Shown: in pieces, positions 17,575 through 26,027 of the stretch
Layout of the letters: each line of letters begins with the position of its first letter
Numbering within the stretch: the stretch's first letter is position 1
Source: Mycobacterium sp. 236(2023)
Lineage (GTDB): Bacteria; Actinomycetota; Actinomycetes; Mycobacteriales; Mycobacteriaceae
Direction of reading: 5' to 3'
Length of the DNA stretch: 64,000 nt
Assembly (NCBI RefSeq): GCF_029623955.1
Contig: NZ_JARSBP010000007.1
Span: 186,001 to 250,000 of the forward strand
Made by a program: the position numbers and the translations under genes
Notes under the pieces: generated by a model
What the model saw: the letters and a program-made list of their open reading frames with translations, nothing else
Database searches by the model: none
What the model was told of the DNA's origin: nothing

Positions 17575-18945
17575 CTACCTCGGCGGATCCGTCGGCGCGG
17601 GAACCGGCAGCGGGGCCGGCGGGGGCACCGGCATGACCGGGGGCGGGTACAGCGGCGTGCCGTCGGGAAGATACAGCGGAGCGCCATAGGGAGGAGCGCC
17701 GGGGAAAGGCACCGGCCCGATCGCGGGGGGACCCTCGCCGCGAACACTGGGCGGCTCGGGCACTGCGCGTGTCACAGGAAAATAGTTGATCCAAAAGGGA
17801 TGTCCGATACCGGGATTGGGCCGGATATCGAGCCCGGTCCCCCACCCGGTGTTCGTAACCAGCTGGCGCACCGGGAAGTTCTTGGACACATCGGGCAGCG
17901 ATCCGCATCCAGGTTTGCCGCCGGGGCCGCCCTTGGCGGCGACGATCGGCAGGTTCTGCGGGTAGCGGTAGGGGTCGTCACCGAAAAGTAGCCCGCTGTC
18001 GACGATCAACGAGTAGCCGTTGCCTCCCCGGGTTTCGTAACCACCGTTGTCCAGGAAGAACTTCGAGCCGACAAGCAGACAGGTGTACATGGGGTTGTAC
18101 TTCATCAACAGATCAGTCGTCGGTTCTAGCACGTTTACGGCGCGCACAAGCGTGTCCACGTTGGGGCCCAGAAGTGCATTCCCGGCTTGTGATAGCCCGA
18201 TGACGTTGAGGAGCAAAGCATCTAAATGCGACTTATTGTCGGAGATGGTGGAACTCGTAGTGGCCGCGGCATCGAGCGTCGAGAGAATGCTGTCGGCTGC
18301 TGCGGCGTAGGTATCGCTGAACTGACCGAAAGACCGCCAGTTCTGGGCCACCGTGTCTGCGCGATCATTGACGGCAGTGAGGACGTCGTTGGCCGCTGTG
18401 GTGGCCTCGCCGATGCGTTGTCCCTGGCCGCGAACTCCTTCGGCCAACGCTGTCAGGACTGCGTTCAGCTTCTCGGGATCGACATGCTCGAGCACGTTGA
18501 CGAGCGTCTCGAAGACGGTATTGACCTCGGTGCTGACGTTGCGCGAATACACCATCTGGCCGGCCGAGATACGTTGGTTGTCAGGGATTTCCGGATAGAT
18601 GAGATCGACGAACTTCGTGCCGAACGCAGTGGTCGCCTTGATCTCGGCTTCGATGTTGGCCGGGATGAACTGGACCTGGTCGGGATCGATGTCCAGCTCG
18701 AGGTGTACTCCGTCGCCACGATTACTGATGTTGCGGACGCGGCCGACGAGCACACCGCGCATTTTGACCTTGGCTCCGGTAGCCATGACCAGGCCAGCCC
18801 GGTCGGCGGTCAGCAGCACAGGTACCGTGCGTTGCAACCTACCCAGGAATGAGGCCATGCTGAGGCTGATCAGCAGGGCGACGACGACCACAAGGATCAC
18901 GGCCCACCATAGGGCCGGAATTCGGCTCGTTCCTTGACGATTCAC
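17575..18945 (-). CDS. mceA: MceA-type subunit
   Basis: A 456-residue Mce protein with an N-terminal membrane helix (LWWAVILVVVVALLISLSMA), the Mce domain (VPVLLTADRAGLVMATGAKVKMRGVLVGRV), the conserved ATTAFGTKFVDLIYP segment and STEVNTVFETLVNVLEHVDPEKLNAVLTAL, which is characteristic of MceA proteins. A helical region and a Pro-rich tail follow. It is the first mce gene, four bases after yrbEB. MceA subunits define the specificity class of Mce transporters; the sequence alone does not reveal which lipid is carried. Confidence 0.94.
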   Translation of the reverse strand: MNRQGTSRIPALWWAVILVVVVALLISLSMASFLGRLQRTVPVLLTADRAGLVMATGAKVKMRGVLVGRVRNISNRGDGVHLELDIDPDQVQFIPANIEAEIKATTAFGTKFVDLIYPEIPDNQRISAGQMVYSRNVSTEVNTVFETLVNVLEHVDPEKLNAVLTALAEGVRGQGQRIGEATTAANDVLTAVNDRADTVAQNWRSFGQFSDTYAAAADSILSTLDAAATTSSTISDNKSHLDALLLNVIGLSQAGNALLGPNVDTLVRAVNVLEPTTDLLMKYNPMYTCLLVGSKFFLDNGGYETRGGNGYSLIVDSGLLFGDDPYRYPQNLPIVAAKGGPGGKPGCGSLPDVSKNFPVRQLVTNTGWGTGLDIRPNPGIGHPFWINYFPVTRAVPEPPSVRGEGPPAIGPVPFPGAPPYGAPLYLPDGTPLYPPPVMPVPPPAPLPVPAPTDPPR

Positions 18946-18949
18946 TGCG

Positions 18950-19807
18950 TTACCCCGACATGTTGAAGTTGCCGGTCTGGCCGTAGATGGCCAGAGACAC
19001 GAAGAGGATCACCACGGCCGACACGACCAGCGATGCGCGCACTGCCCGGCCCACTGCTTCGCCCACGCCGGCCGGCCCACCGCCGGCGGTGTAGCCGTAG
19101 TAGGTGTGTACCAGCATGATCACAATCGCCAGTGCAACGGCTTGCAGGAACGACCATACGAGGTCGATGGGAATGAGGAATGTGTTGAAGTAGTGGTCGT
19201 AGACGCCGGTGGATTGGCCATAGATCGCAGTGGTGCCGAATCGTGCTGCCAGGAACGACATCACCATCGCAATGCAGTACAACGGGACGACGACGATCAC
19301 CCCTGCCACGACCCGTGTCGAGGCGAGATAGGCAATCGATCGGATGCCCATCACCTCAAGAGCGTCGATCTCCTCGTTAATCCGCATCGCCCCGATCTGT
19401 GCGGTGGCACCCGCGCCGATGGTGGCCGCCAGCGCAATGGCTGCGGTCAGCGGTGAGATGAGTCTGACGTTGAAGAACGCTGAGGCGAACCCGGTGAGGG
19501 CCTCGACGCTCGTCGCGGCGAGCTGGTTATAGCCCTGCACTGCAACTAACGCCCCGGTCATCATGGTGAGAAAACCGACGACAGCCACGGTTCCGCCGAT
19601 GATGGCGAGTGCGCCGGTCCCCAAACCCATTTGGGCGATCAGCCGAAGCGTCTCCCCTTTGTAGTGGACGACCGCGTCACCGATCGACCCCAGGGTACGG
19701 AAGTAGAACTGTGTTTGTTCGCCAACGCGGTTGGCTTCGTTGTGCCATCCGCGCGCCGTGTGTGTGAGGCGCGGGAAGCGTTTGTTCGCAACGACTCCGG
19801 TGCTCAT
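18950..19807 (-). CDS. yrbEB: YrbEB, Mce-system permease subunit
   Basis: A 285-residue MlaE/YrbE-type integral membrane protein with about five to six hydrophobic helices. Conserved permease segments are visible: GGTVAVVGFLTMMTGALVAVQGY, IGAGATAQIGAMRINEEIDALEVMGI (the coupling-helix EExDAL motif that contacts the ATPase) and HTYYGYTAGGGPAGVG. From memory these segments are close to YrbE4B of the cholesterol-importing Mce4 system; this needs an alignment. It starts four bases inside yrbEA. No Mce ATPase (MceG) gene is nearby, as usual, because it is encoded elsewhere and shared. Confidence 0.94.
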   Translation of the reverse strand: MSTGVVANKRFPRLTHTARGWHNEANRVGEQTQFYFRTLGSIGDAVVHYKGETLRLIAQMGLGTGALAIIGGTVAVVGFLTMMTGALVAVQGYNQLAATSVEALTGFASAFFNVRLISPLTAAIALAATIGAGATAQIGAMRINEEIDALEVMGIRSIAYLASTRVVAGVIVVVPLYCIAMVMSFLAARFGTTAIYGQSTGVYDHYFNTFLIPIDLVWSFLQAVALAIVIMLVHTYYGYTAGGGPAGVGEAVGRAVRASLVVSAVVILFVSLAIYGQTGNFNMSG

Positions 19808-20580
19808 CCGAGGACCCCGACCGTAGATACGCTGACAGCGGTGGCGATGATGTTGATAGCGAACAATGCGACGAAGGTGTAGATGACCGTCTCATTCACC
19901 GCATTGCCGACGCCGGCCGGTCCGCCGCCCACCGAGATGCCCTTGTAGCAGGCGATCAGTCCAGCCGCCATCCCAAATAAGGCCGCTTTGATCCAAGCCA
20001 CGAGCACCTTGCTGATCCCGGTGATCAGGGTCAGCGAGGAGACGAATGCTCCGGGGCTGACATCCTGAAAGAACACCGAGAAGAAGAATCCACCCGAGAT
20101 TCCCACCAGCGTCACCAGCGAGGACAGTAATACCGCCACGACAGTCAGGGCCAATACCCGCGGAACGACCAGCATCTGAATGGGATTGATGCCCATCACC
20201 CTCAGTGCGTCGAGCTCTTCGCGGATGGTCCGTGCCCCCAGGTCAGCACACATGGCGGTGGCGCCAGCGCCGGCGACCACGAGAACGGTCACGATGGGCC
20301 CGATCTGGGTCACCGTTCCTTCGCCGGCACCTACCCCGGAGTAGTCAGCGGCACCGAACTCCACCAGCAGATAGTTGAAGGTGAACACCGCCAGCACGGT
20401 GAACGGAATCGCCAGTAGCAGCGTCGGCAGTAGGGAAACCCGTGCAACGAACCATGATTGGAGTAGGAACTCGCGCCATGCGAACGGTCGCCGCGGCAGA
20501 AGCGTCAGGACTTCGACCGACATGGTGAAGAATTCCCCAAGCGCCCGAACTGGTTTGGCCATGCCGGTCACCGGCGACAC
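19804..20580 (-). CDS. yrbEA: YrbEA, Mce-system permease subunit
   Basis: An MlaE/YrbE-type permease of about 258 residues. Conserved parts are VARVSLLPTLLLAIPFTVL, GPIVTVLVVAGAGATAMCADLGARTIREELDALRVMGI and CYKGISVGGGPAGVGNAVNE. The frame is open to a TTG at 20721, but the first 47 codons do not look like YrbE; a GTG at 20580 (GGGG upstream) or an ATG at 20562 gives the normal length. It heads the yrbE-mce operon and pairs with yrbEB to form the inner-membrane channel driven by a distant MceG ATPase. About 220 bases of possible 5' leader separate it from the element at 20804. Confidence 0.92.
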   Translation of the reverse strand: MSPVTGMAKPVRALGEFFTMSVEVLTLLPRRPFAWREFLLQSWFVARVSLLPTLLLAIPFTVLAVFTFNYLLVEFGAADYSGVGAGEGTVTQIGPIVTVLVVAGAGATAMCADLGARTIREELDALRVMGINPIQMLVVPRVLALTVVAVLLSSLVTLVGISGGFFFSVFFQDVSPGAFVSSLTLITGISKVLVAWIKAALFGMAAGLIACYKGISVGGGPAGVGNAVNETVIYTFVALFAINIIATAVSVSTVGVLG

Positions 20581-20803
20581 AGGAGCACCCCGATTTGGCT
20601 GGCGTCGCGACGATGCGTTCCTGCTGTGGTGGACGCCATGGACGGACCTCGGTCCCGTTGGTACATCGGCCTCTTCCTGTCGGACGGATGCTCCCGTGCG
20701 GATTGCATCATTCGCCTGCAACGTGTCGGCGCCATCGCAGTGGACAGCACGTCGCGCCTAAGGCGGCGGCCCGACCTTGCGGTGCGGCACCCGGGGGTGT
20801 CAA
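20581..20803 (-). other. Probable 5' leader of the mce operon
   Basis: This stretch lies between the presumed yrbEA start and the promoter element. It is an open frame continuous with yrbEA (from a TTG at 20721) but reads as Arg/Ser/Gly-rich and unlike YrbE. It may be an untranslated leader or a short N-terminal extension. Confidence 0.4.
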
Positions 20804-20829
20804 TAAATCGATAACTATTATAACGACTA
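20804..20829 (-). promoter_or_regulatory. Shared 26-bp promoter/operator element (mce copy)
   Basis: On the plus strand it reads TAAATCGAT, two variable bases, CTAT, one variable base, ATAACGACTA. The same element occurs at 41530-41555 with 23 of 26 bases identical. On the minus (gene) strand it contains a perfect TATAAT, so it probably overlaps the -10 region of the mce operon promoter. Just upstream, TATAACG-type units repeat twice more (20820-20838). Confidence 0.65.
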
Positions 20830-20900
20830 TAACGGACTATATGTGGTCGGCGCCACACCCCTCCGCCCATTGGGGTGTGGCGGCCCGATCGGGGCCCGAT

Positions 20901-22088
20901 TCAGCGTTGCGGCGGAGCCGAGCCCGCGTCGTGCGGCAGGCCGAGGATCTGCTCGGCGATGGTGTTGCGTTGTATCTCCGCGGTGCCCGCGCCGATCGTG
21001 GCGCCGCGCGCGTGCAGCAAGCCCTTCAGGAAACGGCCCCCCTGGATGGCTCGGGGCCCGGCGGCAACGTGGCCAGGCTGTCCGAGAGCGGCGACCGTCA
21101 GCTCGTAGAACTCTTGCTCCACGAGACTGTGATACAACCGGGCGATCGATGATGAGGGGCCGGGAACTCCCCTGTGGGAAAGGGATTCCACCACCCGCAC
21201 CGCGTTGAACATTAGAATCCGAACATGCATTTCACACCTGGCTAGGCGATCTCGCACCGTTGGATCCCCCAGGCCGTCCATGCTGGTGAGCAGCTGCGCG
21301 AACTCGTCGATTCGGCGCCGGTAGGCGCTGGCCTGACTCAGCGCGCGCACCGCGCGTTCGTTGCCCAGCGTGGCACGTGCCATCGGCCACCCTCGGTTCT
21401 CTTCGCCTATTCGGTTAAGTACCGGGACTCGGACCTCGTCGAAAAAGACCTGGCTGAAACGGGATTCGCCGGTCATATCGCGCACCGGGGTAACGGTCAC
21501 GCCTGTGCTGCGAAGGTCGATGAGCAGGTAGCTGATCCCCGCAGCTCCAGAGTCTTTCGGTCCGGTCCGCACCAAAGCAAACATTATTTCTGCGTCCTCA
21601 GCGTACGTGCTCCAGATCTTTGTGCCGTTCACGACGTAATGGTCGCCGTCGCGCACCGCCCTCGTGCGAAGCGACTGCAGGTCCGATCCGGCCCCGGGTT
21701 CGGAAAAGCCCTGCGCCCAAACTTCATCGGAACGCAACATGGCAGGCAGGAATCGGTCTTTCTGCTCGGCACTGGCGAATCTGATCAGCGTCGGCCCTGC
21801 GATTGAGGGTCCGTTGCCGGGATGGCCCGGAACGTGGCGGTGCGCAAGTTCGCTGTGGTAGGCGACCTGTTCGGCGAAGGTCAGATCCATCCCGCCGTAC
21901 TGTCGCGGCCATGCCGGGCCGGCCAATCCGCTATCGAACAGCGTTGCTGACCAACGGCGTTGAGCCGCAACGCGTTCGGTTCGGTTCAGACCGCGAAGGC
22001 TCGGCGGAGGGTGCGCGGCAAGAAATTCGCGGATGCGTTCTCGAACGCCATCGCCGCCGGTAGAGAAGCTGGCAGGGGTGGCGCTCAT
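20901..22088 (-). CDS. Acyl-CoA dehydrogenase
   Basis: A 395-residue acyl-CoA dehydrogenase. The flavin motif reads AQGFSEPGAGSDLQSLRT and is followed by YVVNGTKIWSTYAEDAE; the C terminus has GATIGAGTAEIQRNTIAEQILGLP. At the catalytic Glu position of medium-chain enzymes it has Ala (AGT), as in many FadE proteins acting on branched or polycyclic substrates in heteromeric complexes. It stands alone between the mce promoter region and an SDR gene, transcribed to the left. Reaction: FAD-dependent 2,3-desaturation of an acyl-CoA; the partner subunit is not adjacent. Confidence 0.91.
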   Translation of the reverse strand: MSATPASFSTGGDGVRERIREFLAAHPPPSLRGLNRTERVAAQRRWSATLFDSGLAGPAWPRQYGGMDLTFAEQVAYHSELAHRHVPGHPGNGPSIAGPTLIRFASAEQKDRFLPAMLRSDEVWAQGFSEPGAGSDLQSLRTRAVRDGDHYVVNGTKIWSTYAEDAEIMFALVRTGPKDSGAAGISYLLIDLRSTGVTVTPVRDMTGESRFSQVFFDEVRVPVLNRIGEENRGWPMARATLGNERAVRALSQASAYRRRIDEFAQLLTSMDGLGDPTVRDRLARCEMHVRILMFNAVRVVESLSHRGVPGPSSSIARLYHSLVEQEFYELTVAALGQPGHVAAGPRAIQGGRFLKGLLHARGATIGAGTAEIQRNTIAEQILGLPHDAGSAPPQR

Positions 22089-22241
22089 CGCGGAACCGCC
22101 TTATCTAGCAGTGGGCCGTTCGGTGCATAATACGCTACATATTAATGCGATTTGTGCCCGTTCTGGGACGCGTCGGCGTTGATTGATCCGGCGCGGTCGT
22201 CACCTCACCGGACAGCCGCGTTACTCCGCGCGGCCTCGCGG
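22089..22241 (-). promoter_or_regulatory. Possible promoter region of the acyl-CoA dehydrogenase gene
   Basis: A 153-base gap with an AT-rich core near 22125-22150. On the minus strand it reads AAATCGCATTAATATG and then TAGCGTATTATG, which loosely recalls the AAATCG-type elements found elsewhere in the window. A separate promoter for the gene starting at 22088 is plausible. Confidence 0.35.
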
Positions 22242-22991
22242 TCAGAGGTGCCGTCCGCCGGTGACCTCGAGGACGGTGCCGGTCATGTAGGACGACAGAT
22301 CCGAGGCCAGGAACAGCGCGACGTTGGCGACCTCGTCGGGTTCACCGGCGCGTCCCATCGGGACCTCGGCGACCTTGGAGTCCCAAATGCGTTGCGGCAT
22401 GGCCTCTGTCATCGCCGATCGGATGAGACCGGGCTGGATGGCGTTGACCCGGACGCCGAGGTAGGCGAGCTCCTTGGATGCGGCCTTGGTCATGCCGACG
22501 ATCCCGGCCTTGGCGGCCGAGTAGTTGGTCTGCCCGACCATGCCGACCTTTCCGGAGATCGACGACATGTTCACGATCGCGCCGCGCCTGTTCTCCCGCA
22601 TGACCGCACCCGCGGCGCGCAGTCCGTTCCAGGTGCCCTTCAGGTGCACGGCGATCACCTGGTCGAAGTCGTCCTCGGTCATCTTGCGCATCGTCGCGTC
22701 ACGGGTGATGCCCGCGTTGTTGATCATGATGTCGAGCCCGCCGAACTCGACGGCCGCGGCGACGAGCGCCTCCACGTCGGCGGCCTTCGTCACGTCGCAC
22801 GGCACCGCGCGGGCGACGTCGGCGCCGCCGAGTTTCTCGGCGGCCACCTGCGTGGCATCCAGGTTCAGGTCGCCGAGTACGACCCGTGCGCCCTCCTCGA
22901 CGAACCGCTGCGCGATGGCGAAGCCCAGCCCTTGGGCCGCTCCGGTGACCACGGCGGTCCAACCTGCCAGCAATGACATCTGTTCACCCAT
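22242..22991 (-). CDS. SDR-family oxidoreductase (FabG-like)
   Basis: A 249-residue classical short-chain dehydrogenase. Visible: the cofactor motif TGAAQGLGFAIA, NNAG, the catalytic Ser in NMSSISG and Tyr-x-x-x-Lys in YSAAKAG, plus the C-terminal GTVLEVTGGRHL. An Asp after the second beta strand (GDLNLD) favours NAD(H). Within this cluster it most likely oxidises a 3-hydroxyacyl-CoA, though a 3-oxoacyl reductase is equally compatible. It follows the GntR gene by 93 bases. The start at 22991 has little room for a ribosome site; an ATG four codons later is an alternative. Confidence 0.9.
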   Translation of the reverse strand: MGEQMSLLAGWTAVVTGAAQGLGFAIAQRFVEEGARVVLGDLNLDATQVAAEKLGGADVARAVPCDVTKAADVEALVAAAVEFGGLDIMINNAGITRDATMRKMTEDDFDQVIAVHLKGTWNGLRAAGAVMRENRRGAIVNMSSISGKVGMVGQTNYSAAKAGIVGMTKAASKELAYLGVRVNAIQPGLIRSAMTEAMPQRIWDSKVAEVPMGRAGEPDEVANVALFLASDLSSYMTGTVLEVTGGRHL

Positions 22992-23084
22992 CCTCGCGCA
23001 CTAAGACCATTCGACATTTCCGACGCCCAGAGCGTTATCGCCCGGCGTGACGCTCTACGCACAGAGCACTGCCCCGTGTTGGGA

Positions 23085-23933
23085 TCATTGCAGCAGGTCG
23101 AGCACACTGTTGATCTCAGGATCTGCCAGCAGGTGCGTGTCGCCAGCGGACAGATGTTTGCGCCACAGGTCCTCGGCGTCCTGTGCGGCCCCGGCTGCGA
23201 TGAGGTCGACGAATCGCTGGTGCGCGCGGTGCGCGGCGCCGCTCGCCTCTCGCACTTCAGCGGGTTCTCCGCGCGACCCCATGTAGCGGTCGGCCTGCAC
23301 CTGAATGATGCGGTTGCACACCGCGGTCAGCACGTCGAAGGTCTGCGATCCCGCCATCTGCACGATCAGCTGGTGGAATCGGCCCGATGCGCGTGAGAGT
23401 TTGACCGGATCGTCGAGCGCTTCCCGTTCGTCGTCCAACGCTTGCCGAAGTGCGGCGACAGTACGGTCGCGGTCCTGCGAGCGTGCCAGCAGCCCGGCTG
23501 CGGGTACTTCCAGCATCAATCGGGCCTCGTAGACATCGCGAAGTGTGGCGCCCTGAGCTTGCAACAGCAGCCCGATGTAGCGCGCCACGTTGCCGACCTG
23601 CGGGGTCTTGATCCGGGCGCCTCCGCCCGCCCCGCGCCGCACGATCAGCAGGCCCTCGGACTCCAAGATCCGCAACGCTTCTCGGACCGTCGTGCGGGCC
23701 ACCCCCGCAGATCCCATGAGTTGATCCTCGGGAGGCAGCGGATCACCCTCGCCCAGCTCACCGGAGATGATCTGTCGACGAATGTGATCGGCAACGATCT
23801 CAGCCATCTTCGGCAGATGAACGGTCGGCAATGGATTTGCCATGCGCGTCGGGACGGGAGCTCGCTGCTCCGGCCCCTCCCTCCCTTCGGTCGAAGGCGC
23901 GGCGATTGCCGCGGAAGCCAGCTCTTGCCACAC
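23085..23933 (-). CDS. GntR-family regulator, FCD (FadR-type) subfamily
   Basis: A 282-residue regulator. The winged helix-turn-helix covers about residues 45-105 (VADHIRRQIISGELGEGDPLPPEDQLMGSAGVARTTVREALRILESEGLL), followed by an FCD ligand domain with conserved metal/ligand residues in YEARLMLEVPAAGLLA, SGRFHQLIVQ and AHRAHQRFVDLI. The GTG at 23933 is fixed by AGGAGA eight bases upstream. FCD regulators commonly sense small organic acids or acyl-CoAs. It lies 80 bases after the crotonase gene of the long catabolic run, so it probably controls that operon, perhaps including itself. Confidence 0.92.
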   Translation of the reverse strand: MWQELASAAIAAPSTEGREGPEQRAPVPTRMANPLPTVHLPKMAEIVADHIRRQIISGELGEGDPLPPEDQLMGSAGVARTTVREALRILESEGLLIVRRGAGGGARIKTPQVGNVARYIGLLLQAQGATLRDVYEARLMLEVPAAGLLARSQDRDRTVAALRQALDDEREALDDPVKLSRASGRFHQLIVQMAGSQTFDVLTAVCNRIIQVQADRYMGSRGEPAEVREASGAAHRAHQRFVDLIAAGAAQDAEDLWRKHLSAGDTHLLADPEINSVLDLLQ

Positions 23934-24013
23934 GCGAAGATCTCCTTAGTAAACCAGCCCGCTGGCGATTCGAAAGCCTGGCAGCGCGCAGTTCATAGAC
24001 ACGCACACCTTCG

Positions 24014-24790
24014 TTACCGCAGTTCCCACGATCGAGTTGCCGATGAGTCGAACTCGACCTTGGTCTTGTCATTGACCAGCTGGGTATACATCAGCGGAAC
24101 GGACCGGCCCGCTTCCACGCTCATCGACAGCGAGTCCCAGACCGCCTTGACCGTTCCCTGCACCGCGAGCGCTGGCTTTTCGGCCAGCCGCCGCGCCAGT
24201 ACGTGCGCTCGGCTCCAAAGGTCCTCACGCGCAGTGACTTCGGTGACAAGGCCGATGGTTAATGCGCGTGTGGCGCTGACTCGCTCGTCGTTGCCGAACA
24301 GTGCGATGCGCATGACCTCGCCGAACGGGATTCGGCGGACCAGTCCCGCCGGTTCCAGCGCAGAGGCCATGCCGTAGGTGGTGTGCGGGTCGAAGAAGGT
24401 GGCATCTTCAGAACAGATGGCGACGTCGCACTCGTTCATCCAGTAGAACGCACCCCCGGCGAACATGCCGTGGATCGCCAGGATCAGCGGCTTCCACACG
24501 CGATTCTGCTTGGCGCCCAACCAGAATCCCGGATCGTCGGCGCTCCACTGATTGGGATGGATGTAGCGGCCCTGCTTGCGGTCCACGCCGGTAGAGAAAG
24601 CGCGTTCCCCGGCAGCCCGCAGCACCACCACGCGGATGTCGTCGTTGGTTCGGCAGATCCGCCAGATCTCGCCGAACTCATCGAGCATCTGCTGGTTGAA
24701 ACAATTCATCACCTCGGGGCGGTTCAACGTGATGGTAGCGACGTGATCGTCGCCGATCTCGAACTCCACCGTCTCAAATTGCGCGGTCAT
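24014..24790 (-). CDS. Crotonase-fold protein lacking both hydratase Glu residues
   Basis: A 258-residue enoyl-CoA hydratase/isomerase homologue. The CoA-binding and oxyanion parts are present (VVLRAAGERAFSTGVD, IHGMFAGGAFYWMNECD). The two Glu residues of classical hydratases are not: the first position falls at Phe/Tyr in GGAFYWM, the second at His in FFDPHTTYGM. It ends with a clear family tail. Such crotonases may isomerise, hydrolyse or cleave C-C bonds rather than hydrate. It overlaps the preceding acyl-CoA dehydrogenase gene by four bases (ATGA), so it belongs to the same operon. Function beyond the fold is open. Confidence 0.86.
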   Translation of the reverse strand: MTAQFETVEFEIGDDHVATITLNRPEVMNCFNQQMLDEFGEIWRICRTNDDIRVVVLRAAGERAFSTGVDRKQGRYIHPNQWSADDPGFWLGAKQNRVWKPLILAIHGMFAGGAFYWMNECDVAICSEDATFFDPHTTYGMASALEPAGLVRRIPFGEVMRIALFGNDERVSATRALTIGLVTEVTAREDLWSRAHVLARRLAEKPALAVQGTVKAVWDSLSMSVEAGRSVPLMYTQLVNDKTKVEFDSSATRSWELR

Positions 24791-26013
24791 CGCGGCTCCC
24801 TCGGCAAAGACAACACTCGTTCGGCCAGCATGGTTTTCAGAATCTCCTCAGTTCCGCCCGCGATGCGATACCCCATGGCGCCCATGATCCATTTGTTCCA
24901 CCCGAACGTGCCCCATTCGCCGGTGTCGGCCGCGAGTTTGGGTCCCAGGACCTCTGCCGCCACCTCGCCGATCGCGCGCAGGTTGGATGACACCATCAAT
25001 TTGTCGATCGCCCGTTCGGCGCCAGATAGTTGCGCGTCGGGGATGGCTTGAACGCGTTGCTGCTGGAACCGGGCGATGCGCAGCGTCGAATACACCTGCG
25101 AGAAGTGCTGTCGCACGTGCGGGTCCGACATAGCTCCCTCCCGTACTGCCAGTTCCCGCAGCATGCCCACCGCTCGGTCGGTGATCTCGTGCGTACGGTC
25201 TCCGACTGCCTTGCGTTCACCGGCGAGCGCACCTGTGGCCACTTTCCACCCCGAACCGACCGCTCCCACGACGGCTTCGGCGGTCACCACGACGTCGTCG
25301 AGGAACACCTCGGTGAAACTCGCACCACCCGTCATCTGGCGCAGAGGGCGGATCACCACCCCTGCCGCGTCCATGGGAACCACGAACATCGTCAGCCCGG
25401 CGTGCTTGGCGGCGCTGGGATCGGTTCGCGCCAGGGCCAACCCGAAGTCTGCAATCTGCGCGTTCGAAGTCCAGACCTTCTGGCCGTTGAGCCGCCAGCC
25501 GTCGCCGTCGGCGACTGCGCGGCTACGCACCCCGGCGAGGTCCGATCCCGCTGCCGGTTCGGAAAACAGTTGGCATGCAATGAGTTCGCCGCGGTAGATC
25601 GGCACGGCCCATCGCTGAATCTGCTCCGGCTGGCCTGCGGCCACGAGCGCAGGCCCGACCGTGCCGATCCCGATGCGCAGTGGACTCGGATCGGGGACGT
25701 CGAACAGCGACTCTACTTGCCGGTAGAGTCGGTCAAACGATTGCGGCAATCCGCGACCCCCGAACTCGTGTGGCCCGGTGATCCAGCCGAATCCGGCTCT
25801 CCAGCGATCACGCTGCCATGCCATCGCCTCGTCAGCCTCGGCGCGCTCTTCGGCGTCGCTGCTCTCGTGAAAGAGAGTCAAGTGCTCTGGCCCCTTGCCC
25901 CAGGCCAGGTTTCGGGCGATCCGACGGTCGCGGTGGCTGGACAGGAACTCGATTGCCGAGAGGGCGAAGGCCCGCTCGGCGTCAGTAGTGGTGAACGCGA
26001 GCACTTCGTCCAT
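24787..26013 (-). CDS. Acyl-CoA dehydrogenase
   Basis: About 408 residues from the ATG at 26013, supported by GAGGAGA upstream and a 14-base gap to the aldehyde dehydrogenase; the open frame extends 34 codons further into that gene and is not favoured. Motifs: CQLFSEPAAGSDLAGVRSRA, WRLNGQKVWTSNAQIADF and C-terminal YRIAGGTEEILKTMLAERVLSLP. The canonical catalytic Glu position holds Gly (GGT). In the same operon there is a second, more divergent dehydrogenase (27518-28645), so the two could form one heteromeric enzyme. Substrate is probably a bulky acyl-CoA; this is inferred from context. Confidence 0.91.
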   Translation of the reverse strand: MDEVLAFTTTDAERAFALSAIEFLSSHRDRRIARNLAWGKGPEHLTLFHESSDAEERAEADEAMAWQRDRWRAGFGWITGPHEFGGRGLPQSFDRLYRQVESLFDVPDPSPLRIGIGTVGPALVAAGQPEQIQRWAVPIYRGELIACQLFSEPAAGSDLAGVRSRAVADGDGWRLNGQKVWTSNAQIADFGLALARTDPSAAKHAGLTMFVVPMDAAGVVIRPLRQMTGGASFTEVFLDDVVVTAEAVVGAVGSGWKVATGALAGERKAVGDRTHEITDRAVGMLRELAVREGAMSDPHVRQHFSQVYSTLRIARFQQQRVQAIPDAQLSGAERAIDKLMVSSNLRAIGEVAAEVLGPKLAADTGEWGTFGWNKWIMGAMGYRIAGGTEEILKTMLAERVLSLPREPR

Positions 26014-26027
26014 TTGCGTCTCCTCGC

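Noticed and set aside
16533..17747. Longer mceB frame overlapping mceA
   Set aside because: The first 61 codons are Arg/Pro-rich and antisense-like, while the ATG at 17564 has AGGAGA and gives a normal MceB start.
11161..18937. Many long plus-strand open frames opposite the mce genes
   Set aside because: They are third-position GC shadows of the minus-strand genes; none has recognisable sequence.
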